64,000 nt of DNA from Ruminococcaceae bacterium UBA5413 (GCA_002409585.1 DHNP01000045.1:13368-77367); one strand, 5' to 3'; shown: positions 55,235 through 63,636, counted from the first letter of the stretch. Numbers and translations are program-made. The notes: generated by a model not told the origin, from the sequence alone.

Positions 55235-56263
55235 ATGAAAAAGAATCTTATTGATGAAGCTCCGCCTGTAATCAGAGGTTTTTTAGGATATTTAGGGACT
55301 ATAAAAGGAAAATCGCCAAAAACAGTTGAAGAATACTATTTAGACCTGCGCACTTTTTTCAGGTATGTAAAACAAGCGCGCGGTTTAGTGCCCGACGGCG
55401 TGGAATTCAGTGAGATAAGTATTGCCGACGTAACCCTTGACTTGATAAAAACAATAGACCTTACGCAGGTTTTCGAGTATATGAACTTTCTGAGCACCGA
55501 AAGAAAAAACAAGGCGGCCGCTCGTTCGAGAAAAGTTTCAAGCCTGAGAAGCTTCTTTAACTACCTTACCAATAAAACGGGTCAGCTTCAAAACAACCCC
55601 GTAAAAGAACTGGAGACGCCTAAACTTAAAAAATCACTGCCAAAGTACCTCACGCTTGAAAAAAGCCTCGATCTTCTTTCGAGTGTAGACGGCAGCAACA
55701 AGGTGCGCGATTACTGCATGCTTGTTTTGTTCCTTAACTGCGGCATACGCCTTTCCGAACTTGTCGGGCTCGATTTAGACGATATTAATTTTAGTAATTC
55801 CACTATGAAAATAACGGGGAAGGGCAACAAGGAACGTATAGTATACTTAAACGATGCCTGCACAAACGCCATAAACAATTATCTTGCCGTGCGTCCCCAC
55901 GACGGCGTAAAAGACAGAAACGCACTGTTTTTGAGCCTCCGCAAAAATCGCATAAGCCCTAAAACAGTGCAGTACATAGTTAAAAAATATTTAGGTAAAA
56001 TAGATATGGGCGGCAAAGGGTACTCTGTACATAAACTTAGGCATACAGCCGCAACCCTTATGTACCAGTACGGCCACGTCGATATACGTGTGCTTAAAGA
56101 CATCTTAGGGCATGAAAACCTCGGTACGACAGAAATTTACACGCACCTTTCGAGCGAACAGATGGCAAATGCCGCAAACTCAAACCCGCTTGCAAACGTT
56201 AAACAGAAGCAGGCTAAAATAAAATCCGAAAACAATACGCCAAAAAAAAGCGGAAACGCGTGA
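55235..56263 (+). CDS. Tyrosine recombinase, XerC/XerD-like
   Basis: This 342-aa site-specific recombinase has an N-terminal SAM-like core-binding domain (PVIRGFLGYLGTIKGKSPKTVEEYYLDLRTF) and a catalytic domain. The catalytic residues are complete: Arg in NCGIRLSELVGLD, Lys in TGKGNKERIV, HKLRH, the second His in LGHENLGT, and Tyr in TEIYTHLS. It has a longer middle part and tail than classical XerC. It could resolve chromosome dimers or act on a local site such as the perfect inverted repeat 80 bases upstream. The start is ATG 55235 behind GGAGGG. Confidence 0.88.
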   Translation: MKKNLIDEAPPVIRGFLGYLGTIKGKSPKTVEEYYLDLRTFFRYVKQARGLVPDGVEFSEISIADVTLDLIKTIDLTQVFEYMNFLSTERKNKAAARSRKVSSLRSFFNYLTNKTGQLQNNPVKELETPKLKKSLPKYLTLEKSLDLLSSVDGSNKVRDYCMLVLFLNCGIRLSELVGLDLDDINFSNSTMKITGKGNKERIVYLNDACTNAINNYLAVRPHDGVKDRNALFLSLRKNRISPKTVQYIVKKYLGKIDMGGKGYSVHKLRHTAATLMYQYGHVDIRVLKDILGHENLGTTEIYTHLSSEQMANAANSNPLANVKQKQAKIKSENNTPKKSGNA

Positions 56264-56276
56264 CTGCGCGCCGCAC

Positions 56277-57077
56277 TTAATTTTTCTCATCCCCGCTGCT
56301 TTCCGTCTCCGCAGGTTTTATCATAAGTTTTTCTACAAGAGGGTAAACAGTGAAATTTATAAGATACATACAGAAAGAAAAGAAAAAGAAAATAATAATC
56401 AATATTCCTATTATTATTGTCAGCAGCGTAGACTGCATAAGGTAAAAACCGTAAGCTATCAGCGCAAAAACAGCCGTCAGCAGTAAATTGCGCCACAGGC
56501 CGATAATGGCAAACATCAAAGAATTAGTATAAATCTGCTTTAAATTCAAGTCAAAAGTAACTATCATAACAGGTACATAGTATTGTGCAGAAATAAAAAT
56601 TACTAAAATTGAAATACATACTACCATCAAAATAAAATTAACCTGGCTTTTACCGAGCATCGATGAATAGTACCTTACCGCAAAGCCTATTATGAACATT
56701 ACCGCGTAATATACGAACCCGTTTATTAAAAAGGCTTTCCAATTTTCCTTTACGCAATCTTTGAAGTCAGAAAAAATAAACGCGTGTTCTTCCCTTGCGT
56801 AATTTCTTGTAACTATCGTAAGCCCGGCAACAAAGGGTGAAACAAAAACGAACGGCAGATATGTTATGTATGTGTCGGCAACCTGCGGTACCAGTGTAAG
56901 CAGCCATGCAAGTACGCAGGCTGCCGTCACGGGAATCATAAAAAGCAGGTTCAGCTTTATTAAGTCAAAAAATTTGCGCCCAAGTACCGCAAAAAAACGT
57001 ATGAACGGCTTTTGCGGCGGTGCATCCTTTCGGACCCCTGGGCCCGGCCTGTTATAATTAAGTTGGAACAGCTTCAA
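56277..57077 (-). CDS. DUF624 (YesL-like) membrane protein
   Basis: The 266-aa protein has about six membrane segments and the DUF624 pattern. The N-terminal region FDLIKLNLLFMIPVTAACVLAWLLTLVP is followed by PFVAGLTIVTRNYAREEHAFIFSDFKDCVKENWKAFLINGF, whose charged loop is the most conserved part of the family. YesL-type proteins often accompany carbohydrate-uptake genes, but none is near, so the role is unknown. The start is TTG 57077, six bases behind GGGGAGGTC. It lies 12 bases downstream of the xerD-like gene, in the same direction. Confidence 0.82.
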   Translation of the reverse strand: MKLFQLNYNRPGPGVRKDAPPQKPFIRFFAVLGRKFFDLIKLNLLFMIPVTAACVLAWLLTLVPQVADTYITYLPFVFVSPFVAGLTIVTRNYAREEHAFIFSDFKDCVKENWKAFLINGFVYYAVMFIIGFAVRYYSSMLGKSQVNFILMVVCISILVIFISAQYYVPVMIVTFDLNLKQIYTNSLMFAIIGLWRNLLLTAVFALIAYGFYLMQSTLLTIIIGILIIIFFFFSFCMYLINFTVYPLVEKLMIKPAETESSGDEKN

Positions 57078-57089
57078 TTTTGACCTCCC

Positions 57090-57983
57090 CTACCCTAATT
57101 TAGCACGTGGGTGGCATTTATTATATACTTCTTTGAAGTGGTCGTTTAAAAGGTGGACATACATCTGTGTTGATGAAATATCGGCGTGGCCGAGCATTGC
57201 CTGGATATCTTTAAGTTCGGCGCCGTTTTCAAGAAGGTGCAGGGCAAAAGAATGCCTCAGCGTACACGGGGTTATCTCCTTTACTATCTTAGCCTGTTTA
57301 GCGTATCCTTTTACAATTTTCCAAAAGCCCTGCCTTGTAAGCCTTTTTCCGTTTAAATTTATAAAAAGGGCATTCCCTCCATCAGGCGTTATGATTTCGC
57401 TTCGTACCCTGAAGATATAGTCGGACACGGCGGCGACAGCTGTAGGATAAACAGGGATTGTCCTCTTTGTTTTTCCGCTGCTGCAGCTCAGTGTACCGGC
57501 GTTTAAATGTATATCACCGACGTCGAGCATTACAAGCTCAGAGGCTCTTATGCCTGTTGCGTAGAGCAGTTCCAGCATCGCTTTGTCACGGCAGCCCTTG
57601 CTTTCGGAAATATCCGGCTGTGAAAGCAAAAGCTCTATCTCATCGCCGCTGAGTATTTCAGGAAATTTTTTAGGCTGCCTTTCAAGCTTGACCAATTTTG
57701 CTGGATTTTTATCCGATTTTCCCTTATATATTAAAAATTCATAGAAAGAACGTATGGACGCTATATTGCGCACCACCGTAGCGCAGGACTTATTGTTACT
57801 TTTCATGTAAACGACATAACCGTCAAGAAACTTCTTGTCGACTTGGGCCGGGTTGCAAATGCCGTTTTTAGAAGCATATTCCAAGAAAAAATTGACGTCC
57901 CGTACATATGAATCGAACGTATTGCCGGACACTGATTTTTGTTTTAACAAATATTCTCCGAAATCCGCACACAATTCTTTCAT
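57090..57983 (-). CDS. XerD-like tyrosine recombinase with altered HxxR box
   Basis: The 297-aa protein has the size of XerD. Catalytic motifs are Arg in ATGIRASELVMLD, Lys in SSGKTKRTIPV, Arg in TLRHSFALHLLENGA, the later His in LGHADISS and Tyr in TQMYVHL. The first His of the HxxR box, normally PHTLRH, is Cys here (PCTLRH; codon TGT). Activity may be changed or reduced. spoIIM lies upstream on the same strand, and such proximity of spoIIM and xerD is seen in other spore formers, which favours identity as the chromosomal XerD. The start is ATG 57983 behind GAAGGGAAAG. Confidence 0.87.
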   Translation of the reverse strand: MKELCADFGEYLLKQKSVSGNTFDSYVRDVNFFLEYASKNGICNPAQVDKKFLDGYVVYMKSNNKSCATVVRNIASIRSFYEFLIYKGKSDKNPAKLVKLERQPKKFPEILSGDEIELLLSQPDISESKGCRDKAMLELLYATGIRASELVMLDVGDIHLNAGTLSCSSGKTKRTIPVYPTAVAAVSDYIFRVRSEIITPDGGNALFINLNGKRLTRQGFWKIVKGYAKQAKIVKEITPCTLRHSFALHLLENGAELKDIQAMLGHADISSTQMYVHLLNDHFKEVYNKCHPRAKLG

Positions 57984-58063
57984 TTTTACTTTCCCTTCAA
58001 TAAATCGCAGCAAAAATCAAGCGTCCAAAGATGTTTTAAAATAAATGCCGCAATAAAAGTTAT

Positions 58064-58696
58064 TTAGAAAACAAATAAACCGCTAAGGCACATTGAAAGC
58101 AGAAAATCAATAACGGATGACAAAAACGCTATGAGTAAAATCAACCCGAAATGAAAAAGGTACGTACGCATTTTATACGATTTCCCCGACATGAGGCATC
58201 TCGAAAAGCCGCTGCTCTCTACACACGCAAATATAATGGCTATGCAGCATATATACGCTCCAGGCAAGATGACAAAAAGGTTAAATAGGACGCCTTTTAA
58301 TTTATAAGCCGAGTAAAGGTATCCCGACGCAAGGCCAAGCCCGAAGCCACGGAAAAAAAGTATTACCGGAATAAAAAATACTCCCCACATTGAAAGGCCG
58401 CACAAAAAGCAGGCAAAAACAAATATAAACGCCGAAGCGAACGAAGCGAGAAGCGCCGTGGAAAACGGCTGCGAAGTCCGTGCCTGAAAATCGCACGCGA
58501 AAAGGAAATCCAGCTTTTTTAAGACGTTTTCCTCTGTATTGCGCGCGTATACAGACCCGAAAACCATTCCCGCAAGCAGGATAACCGCAAACAGCACAAA
58601 AGGCAGATTATTTCTTACCGCATATAACACATCTTCCGAAAAAGACCGTACGGATTGTTTTTTTAAACACAGCTTTTTACTGACAGGCATATTCAT
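58064..58696 (-). CDS. spoIIM: Stage II sporulation protein M
   Basis: SpoIIM, with SpoIID and SpoIIP, drives septal peptidoglycan thinning and engulfment. The 210-aa membrane protein has five or so hydrophobic segments (NLPFVLFAVILLAGMVFGSVYA; ALLASFASAFIFVFACFLCGLSMWG; FNLFVILPGAYICCIAIIFACVES; a C-terminal pair), matching the family's topology. The stretch FIPVILFFRGFGLGLASGYLY is typical. The start is ATG 58696, five bases behind GGAGG; an ATG 12 bases earlier overlaps that site. The xerD-like gene follows after 80 bases. Confidence 0.87.
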   Translation of the reverse strand: MNMPVSKKLCLKKQSVRSFSEDVLYAVRNNLPFVLFAVILLAGMVFGSVYARNTEENVLKKLDFLFACDFQARTSQPFSTALLASFASAFIFVFACFLCGLSMWGVFFIPVILFFRGFGLGLASGYLYSAYKLKGVLFNLFVILPGAYICCIAIIFACVESSGFSRCLMSGKSYKMRTYLFHFGLILLIAFLSSVIDFLLSMCLSGLFVF

Positions 58697-58753
58697 ACAT
58701 TCCTCCATCGTACCTAATAGAAATGTATGAACTACAAAGCCGCTATATGTTTT

Positions 58754-59575
58754 TTAAAGGCCTAATTCTTTGGTCCTTGCCGTGCAGGCCTTCATGGCAT
58801 CGTCTATTATATCTTCAAAATGTTCCTTTTTAAAAACATCCACAGCCGCTGCCGTCGTACCGCCCTTAGTTGAAACCATTTTTATCAGTTCTTCAGGAGT
58901 ACGGCCTGACTTTTTAAGCATCTCCACGCTGCCGCATATTGTTTGGCATATAATGTCAAATGCTGTGCCGGAGTCTATCCCCTGCCCCACCGCGCTGTCT
59001 ATAACAGACTTCACAAAAAGATACACATACGCGGGGCTGCTGCCGCCTACTGAAACTATGGCGTCCATCTGGCTTTCATCTATAACCGAAACCGTGCCGC
59101 AGCACTCAAAGAGTGACCTTATAAACACGAACACGTCCCTCGGAACGTTCTCTGTTTTTGAAACAGCCGTTGCCCCCTTGCCCAAAAGCAGCGGTGTATT
59201 TGGCATAGCGCGTACAACAGGGCAGCGGCAAGACAGGCTTTTGGCAATAAACTCTGAAGAAATGCCGGCCGCTATGGAAACGAAGACCTTTTTCTCTGTT
59301 ACCGTATGTTTTAAACTCCTCAAAAGGTCTGTAAAGTTTTGAGGCTTTACGGCTAAAAAAATAATATCGCATATTTTTGCAACGTCAACGTCGGACTCCG
59401 CACTGTTTACACCGTATTTTTGTTTTAGCGAGTCAAGCTTTTCGCTATGCCTGTCATATACAAAAATCCTATGCGGAGATATTTTTCCGCAGGAGGTTAC
59501 TCCTCCGATTATGGCTCCGGCCATATTTCCGCCGCCTATAAAGCCTATTTTCCAATCTTCCGCTCCAAGCACCAT
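58754..59575 (-). CDS. proC: Pyrroline-5-carboxylate reductase
   Basis: ProC makes proline from pyrroline-5-carboxylate with NAD(P)H. The 273-aa protein has the Rossmann start KIGFIGGGNMAGAIIGG, FLAVKPQNF, RAMPNTPLLLGKGATAV, and the C-terminal signature VSVGGSSPAYVYLFVKSVIDSAVGQG and VSTKGGTTAAAVDVF. The start is ATG 59575 behind GGAGGA; ten in-frame codons upstream are not needed. No other proline genes are adjacent. Confidence 0.95.
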   Translation of the reverse strand: MVLGAEDWKIGFIGGGNMAGAIIGGVTSCGKISPHRIFVYDRHSEKLDSLKQKYGVNSAESDVDVAKICDIIFLAVKPQNFTDLLRSLKHTVTEKKVFVSIAAGISSEFIAKSLSCRCPVVRAMPNTPLLLGKGATAVSKTENVPRDVFVFIRSLFECCGTVSVIDESQMDAIVSVGGSSPAYVYLFVKSVIDSAVGQGIDSGTAFDIICQTICGSVEMLKKSGRTPEELIKMVSTKGGTTAAAVDVFKKEHFEDIIDDAMKACTARTKELGL

Positions 59576-59899
59576 TATATTCCTCCGTATAATTTTCCGC
59601 ACCACATACGCACTGCGTTAGTTTTACTTAAACACACACGGCGGCAGCCGCGCCGGCAGTTACCGGCGCGGGCACGCCCGCATGCAAAATCCATCAATCT
59701 AATAAAAGCGCCGCATTAATTTGATTTTATTTGTATATAATATACTAATACTTTTCGTTCTGCTAATCAATATAGAAATCTACACAAAATTACCTTTTAC
59801 GTGTTGTGTAAAAATAATCTTCCGCCAGTATAACGCGGCAAACCGCGCCATAAAAGATATACCGCCGCCTGATGCGCCGCCGCGGCGTTTTTCTTTCCA
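59576..59899. other. Intergenic region with GC-rich hairpins between the SCIFF maturase and proC genes
   Basis: This stretch of 324 bases has no gene. CCGCGCCGG (59648-59656) pairs perfectly with 59663-59671, without a T-run. GCCTGATG (59867-59874) pairs with 59898-59905 around an inner CGCCG/CGGCG stem followed on the plus strand by TTTTTC. The second structure overlaps the maturase stop codon and probably ends its transcript, though its T-run lies on the wrong strand for that. Confidence 0.5.
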
Positions 59900-61276
59900 T
59901 CAGGCATTTTCCGCATTATCAGCAAGCGCGGCCTGTATCATTACAGCACATTCAAGCCTCTTTTTTTCAAGTTCGCATGAAATCTTATGCGGCTTGAAAA
60001 TATCTCCGGTATACTGCCAGTTGTTGGCGTTGCAACCGCCGCTGCAATAAAACTTTGCCCAGCAGCTTTTACACTCGGGTTTTGAGTACACATTTATCCC
60101 TGCAAAGCGTTTTTTAACGTTTTCATCTAACGAGCCGTCCATCACATTGCCCATTTTCCACTCTTCGTTCCCTACAAACTGGTGGCACGGGTAAATGTCG
60201 CCCAAAGGCGTAACGGCAACGTATTCATTTCCGCAGCTGCATCCGCGCAGGCGCTTTATCGCGCACGGCCCCTGATCCAAATCTACCATGAAGTGAAAGA
60301 AATCGAACTTTTTACCCGCTTTTGTCCTTTCAATGATAAATTTCGCAAGCCGGTCATACTCTTCGGAAATTCTCGGTAAGTCTTCCTCGCCTATAGAGTA
60401 TGGCAGCCTTGGGTCCGACATGACTGGTTCTACAGATATCTTATTGAAACCTAAATCAAGCATATGGGCAATATCATTAGTAAAGTCAAGGTTGTACTTT
60501 GTAAAAGTCCCGCGCGTATAGTAGTCTTTACCTTCACCGCGCTTAGACACGAGCTTTTGGAACTTAGGGACTATGCTGTCGTAACTTCCCGCTCCCCCTG
60601 TCCTTATGCGCAGGCGGTCGTGCACGTTTTTGCGCCCGTCAAGTGACAGTATGACATTTGACATTTCCTTATTTATAAAATCTATTTTGTCATCGGTAAG
60701 CAGCAAACCGTTAGTTGTTATGGTGAACCTGAAATTTTTATTGTACTTTTTTTCAAGTCCCCTCGCATAGCTTACGGTCTGCCTGACAACGTCGAAATTC
60801 ATCAGAGGCTCGCCGCCGAAAAAGTCTACTTCAAGGTTATGCCTTGATTTACTTTTTTCTATGAGAAAGTCTATCGCCCTTTTTGCAACGCCAAACGGCA
60901 TAAGCATCCGCTCACCGCCAAAGTCGCCCTGTGCAGCAAAGCAGTAGGCACACCTAAGGTTGCAGTCATGCGCTATGTTAAGGCACATGGATTTTATCGG
61001 AGCATTTATCATCATTGAGGCAAATTTTTCATAATCATCCGATGAGAAAAGCTGCCCGTCCCTGTAAAGCTCCTTCAGCTCACAGTAAGCCTCGCGCACC
61101 GAGGGCTCGCCGTACTCGCCCTTTAAATCCGCAATCATCTTTTCAGGCGGGTCGTCTGGGACGCTGTCTGTGAGGTAGTCAAGCATTTTGAACGGGATAT
61201 CGTCAAAGACGTGTACGGCGCCGCTGTTTGTGTCAAGCACAATATTAAAGCCGTTTAGCGAGTATTTATGTATCAT
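59900..61276 (-). CDS. scfB: SCIFF-peptide radical SAM maturase (ranthipeptide type)
   Basis: This 458-aa enzyme belongs to the radical-SAM/SPASM peptide maturases of the six-cysteine SCIFF system. An N-terminal peptide-recognition-like region is followed by the cluster motif CNLRCAYC with Cys105, Cys109 and Cys112. A TIM-barrel with DFFGGEPLMNFDVV comes next, and the cysteine-rich SPASM end includes CAIKRLRGCSCGNEYVAV, YPCHQF and CKSCWAKFYCSGGC. Family members join Cys sulfur to another residue of the peptide, giving a thioether. The precursor gene lies 138 bases upstream, with a hairpin terminator in between. The ATG is behind GGAG. Confidence 0.93.
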   Translation of the reverse strand: MIHKYSLNGFNIVLDTNSGAVHVFDDIPFKMLDYLTDSVPDDPPEKMIADLKGEYGEPSVREAYCELKELYRDGQLFSSDDYEKFASMMINAPIKSMCLNIAHDCNLRCAYCFAAQGDFGGERMLMPFGVAKRAIDFLIEKSKSRHNLEVDFFGGEPLMNFDVVRQTVSYARGLEKKYNKNFRFTITTNGLLLTDDKIDFINKEMSNVILSLDGRKNVHDRLRIRTGGAGSYDSIVPKFQKLVSKRGEGKDYYTRGTFTKYNLDFTNDIAHMLDLGFNKISVEPVMSDPRLPYSIGEEDLPRISEEYDRLAKFIIERTKAGKKFDFFHFMVDLDQGPCAIKRLRGCSCGNEYVAVTPLGDIYPCHQFVGNEEWKMGNVMDGSLDENVKKRFAGINVYSKPECKSCWAKFYCSGGCNANNWQYTGDIFKPHKISCELEKKRLECAVMIQAALADNAENA

Positions 61277-61374
61277 CTGTTTTCTCCATCTATAAAAAAT
61301 TTGCGGGCAAAAAAACGCGCGCGGCTTTTACATTCTCAGCAAGCCGCAGTCCCCGGTAAAGTATAAACGGGCAT

Positions 61375-61405
61375 AATTTTGCCGCCGTATAGCGGCGGCA
61401 AAATT
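61375..61405 (-). terminator. Intrinsic terminator/attenuator between the SCIFF peptide and its maturase
   Basis: AATTTTGCCGCCG (61375-61387) pairs perfectly over 13 bases with 61393-61405 around TATAG. On the minus strand the T-rich arm follows a GC stem, ten bases after the peptide stop codon. It should lower maturase expression relative to the peptide. Confidence 0.8.
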
Positions 61406-61414
61406 ATGTATGTG

Positions 61415-61561
61415 TTACCTGTTTTTATTTTCGCACTTTTGGTTCGAAACTGTGCATGAAGTTTTGCACGCAGACTGGCAGGAAGCCTGGCATTCGCCGC
61501 ATCCGCCTTTAACTGCGCTTTCTTTAAGGCTTGCCCTATTAAGTGTTTTAATATGTTTCAT
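61415..61561 (-). CDS. scfA: Six-cysteine peptide SCIFF precursor
   Basis: A 48-aa precursor begins MKHIKTLNRASLKESAVKGG and continues with six cysteines at residues 21, 24, 28, 32, 36 and 43. The pattern is CGEC-x3-C-x3-C-x3-C-x6-C. This is the SCIFF (six Cys in forty-five) peptide found across the Clostridia. From memory, in the Clostridium thermocellum orthologue the mapped thioether joins Cys32 and Thr37, and both residues exist here at the same numbers. The ribosome site GGAGGT lies eight bases before the ATG. The maturase follows after a terminator hairpin. The biological role of the mature peptide is unknown. Confidence 0.95.
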   Translation of the reverse strand: MKHIKTLNRASLKESAVKGGCGECQASCQSACKTSCTVSNQKCENKNR

Positions 61562-61624
61562 TTTTATTATACCTCCGTTAAATTACAATAATTATTATAT
61601 CAATCTACCTTGGGATAGTCAAAA

Positions 61625-61966
61625 TTATTTTCGTTTATGCTTTTTATTTACGGCCAAAAACCCGCCCATGGCACCTGAAATTGCCATAATAAGCATTTTT
61701 ACACATGATGAAGCGCCCAAAGGCTCCTTAAACGCTATAAGACCGGCGGCAAGAAATAACAAAAAAAGCAAGAGCCCCGACAGCATGCCGCACAAAAGCC
61801 CGCGCTTTTTCGAGATTTTTGCTGTAACAAAGCCAGCTGCAAACGAGCACAGTACGGACACGGCTATAACAAAAGCAGGTATAAAGCCCTGCGGTATCTG
61901 CTCAGAAGAAACAAACAGCAGTGAAAAAACCGCAAGCAGAACCGCACACAGCGCGGCGCCCGACAC
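61625..61966 (-). CDS. Small membrane protein of the TIGR04086 type
   Basis: The protein of at least 113 aa has three to four hydrophobic helices and a basic C-terminal tail (NKKHKRK). The layout, just upstream of a SCIFF peptide and downstream of yajC, matches the TIGR04086 family as I remember it. Function is unknown. The start is doubtful: GTG 61966 has no ribosome site and lies inside the first helix. The frame stays open upstream, and an ATT at 62029, eight bases after a run of seven G, would give a 134-aa protein with a complete first helix (FIIFRAVVIGSVSGAALCAVLL). Confidence 0.7.
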   Translation of the reverse strand: MSGAALCAVLLAVFSLLFVSSEQIPQGFIPAFVIAVSVLCSFAAGFVTAKISKKRGLLCGMLSGLLLFLLFLAAGLIAFKEPLGASSCVKMLIMAISGAMGGFLAVNKKHKRK

Positions 61967-62043
61967 GGAGCCTATGACTACCGCACGGAAAATAATAAAT
62001 GAAGATCCCCTGACCGCAGTACTTTTAATGGTAACCGCCCCCC

Positions 62044-62067
62044 CTGAATATACTAATAAATATTCAG
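62044..62067. repeat. 8-bp stem hairpin between yajC and the small membrane protein gene
   Basis: CTGAATAT (62044-62051) is repeated inverted at 62060-62067 with an eight-base loop. It may be a weak processing or termination stem. Confidence 0.4.
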
Positions 62068-62101
62068 AAAAGGCCGGTTGTATTACTTTAAAATCGGACT
62101 A

Positions 62102-62437
62102 TTATTTTTTCTCTTCATGTACCGTGTCGACGCTTCCGATAGCCCATTTTTTAATGTTCATCTTTGCACGGTCGGTACCCGTTTCTATAACAAGAATTCC
62201 GCTGTCTTCCCTTATACCGACAACCCTGCCGCTGATGCCGCCGATTGTCGTTATATTATCGCCTACCTGGACACTGTCACGCATTTGATCTTCTTTTTTC
62301 CTTTTCTTTTTCTGCGGGAGAATCATTAAAAGGTAAAGTATAACTATAAATACTACGCACTCTAAAATCAAAACCCAACCGTTTCCGCTGGAATTTGACT
62401 GGGTATTCGTTGCAAGCATAATGTGTGAAAAGTTCAT
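62102..62437 (-). CDS. yajC: Preprotein translocase accessory subunit YajC
   Basis: YajC associates with SecDF at the Sec translocase. The 111-aa protein has one membrane helix (WVLILECVVFIVILYLLMILPQKKKRKKE) and the conserved cytoplasmic part VQVGDNITTIGGISGRVVGI. The ATG lies behind TAGGAGGTG. It follows tgt, the usual bacterial order queA-tgt-yajC. No secD or secF is seen in the remaining sequence. Confidence 0.93.
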   Translation of the reverse strand: MNFSHIMLATNTQSNSSGNGWVLILECVVFIVILYLLMILPQKKKRKKEDQMRDSVQVGDNITTIGGISGRVVGIREDSGILVIETGTDRAKMNIKKWAIGSVDTVHEEKK

Positions 62438-62505
62438 TTGAACAACACCTCCTATCTTAGTATTAAAATTATAACAGTAAAATCTTTATCTTTCAAGCCC
62501 ATAAA

Positions 62506-63636
62506 CTATATTCTTCTGCTTATTAAAGGAAGATTGTCGTTAAAAAATCCGTTAAACGAATTATTATCGAGTGAATCACGTATTTTTTCAAAAAGAGTAT
62601 TGTAGAAGTAAATGTTATGCATTACGGCAAGGCGCATGCCGAGCATTTCGCCGCTTTTAAACAAATGGTGTATATACGCGCGTGAAAAGTTCCTGCACAC
62701 CGGGCAGCCGCACTTTTCATCCACCGGGCTTTCGTCCAAAGCGTACTTTGAGTTCATTATGTTGCGGCAGCCGTCCCAAGTAAACATATGCCCGTGGCGT
62801 GCGTTGCGCGACGGCATTACGCAGTCGAACATGTCTACGCCGCGTTTAACGGCTTCAAGTATATTTTCAGGTTTGCCTACTCCCATGAGGTACCTCGGCT
62901 TGCCCCTTGGCATTTCGGGTTCTACTTCTTCTATCACGCGGTACATTGTTTCGGCGCTTTCCCCTACCGCAAGCCCTCCTATGGCATAACCGTCAAGGTC
63001 AAGCTCATTTATACGGCGCATGCATGCCACCCTCAGGTCACCGTAAGTGCTGCCCTGGTTTATGCCGAACAGCATTTGTTTTTTGTTAAGCGTTCCGGGG
63101 CTCGAGTTAAGACGGTCCATTTCAGCTTTTGCCCTGTAAAGCCACCTTACGGTACGTTCGCATGAAGCGCGCGCGTAATCGTATTCGGCGGGATTTTTAA
63201 CACATTCGTCAAATGCCATCGCTATGGTTGAGGCAAGGTTCGACTGTATGCGCATACTTTCTTCAGGCCCCATAAATATGCTGTGACCGTCTATATGCGA
63301 CTGAAACGTGACGCCTTCCTCGGTTATATTGCGCAGTTTAGCAAGTGAAAACACCTGGAAGCCGCCGCTGTCTGTCAGTATAGGCCCGTCCCAGCGTGTA
63401 AATTTCTGGAGGCCGCCGAGCTTCCTTACGGTTTCGTCGCCCGGGCGCAGGTGCAGGTGGTAAGTGTTGCAGAGCTGTACCTGGCACTTGAGGTCCTTAA
63501 GGTCAAGCGCTGAAACGCCCCCTTTTATGGCTCCGCACGTCGCTACGTTCATAAACGCCGGTGTCTGCACGGTTCCGTGCGGCGTTGTAAGCTCGCCACG
63601 CCGCGCGCTGCCTTCTTCTTTAATTATACGAAACAT
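62506..63636 (-). CDS. tgt: Queuine/preQ1 tRNA-ribosyltransferase
   Basis: Tgt exchanges guanine 34 of GUN-anticodon tRNAs for preQ1 in queuosine formation. The 376-aa TIM-barrel protein has PAFMNVATCGAIKGG, LCNTYHLHLRPG, ILTDSGGFQVFSLAKLRNITEEGVTF with the catalytic Asp, QSNLASTIAMAFDECV, YAIGGLAVGES, and FDCVMPSRNARHGH. The zinc-site CGCPVC...HH follows near residue 310. It lies 21 bases downstream of queA. Confidence 0.96.
   Translation of the reverse strand: MFRIIKEEGSARRGELTTPHGTVQTPAFMNVATCGAIKGGVSALDLKDLKCQVQLCNTYHLHLRPGDETVRKLGGLQKFTRWDGPILTDSGGFQVFSLAKLRNITEEGVTFQSHIDGHSIFMGPEESMRIQSNLASTIAMAFDECVKNPAEYDYARASCERTVRWLYRAKAEMDRLNSSPGTLNKKQMLFGINQGSTYGDLRVACMRRINELDLDGYAIGGLAVGESAETMYRVIEEVEPEMPRGKPRYLMGVGKPENILEAVKRGVDMFDCVMPSRNARHGHMFTWDGCRNIMNSKYALDESPVDEKCGCPVCRNFSRAYIHHLFKSGEMLGMRLAVMHNIYFYNTLFEKIRDSLDNNSFNGFFNDNLPLISRRI

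Noticed and set aside
59648..59671. GC-rich 9-bp hairpin upstream of proC as a terminator
   Set aside because: It has no T-run on either side, and no gene ends next to it.
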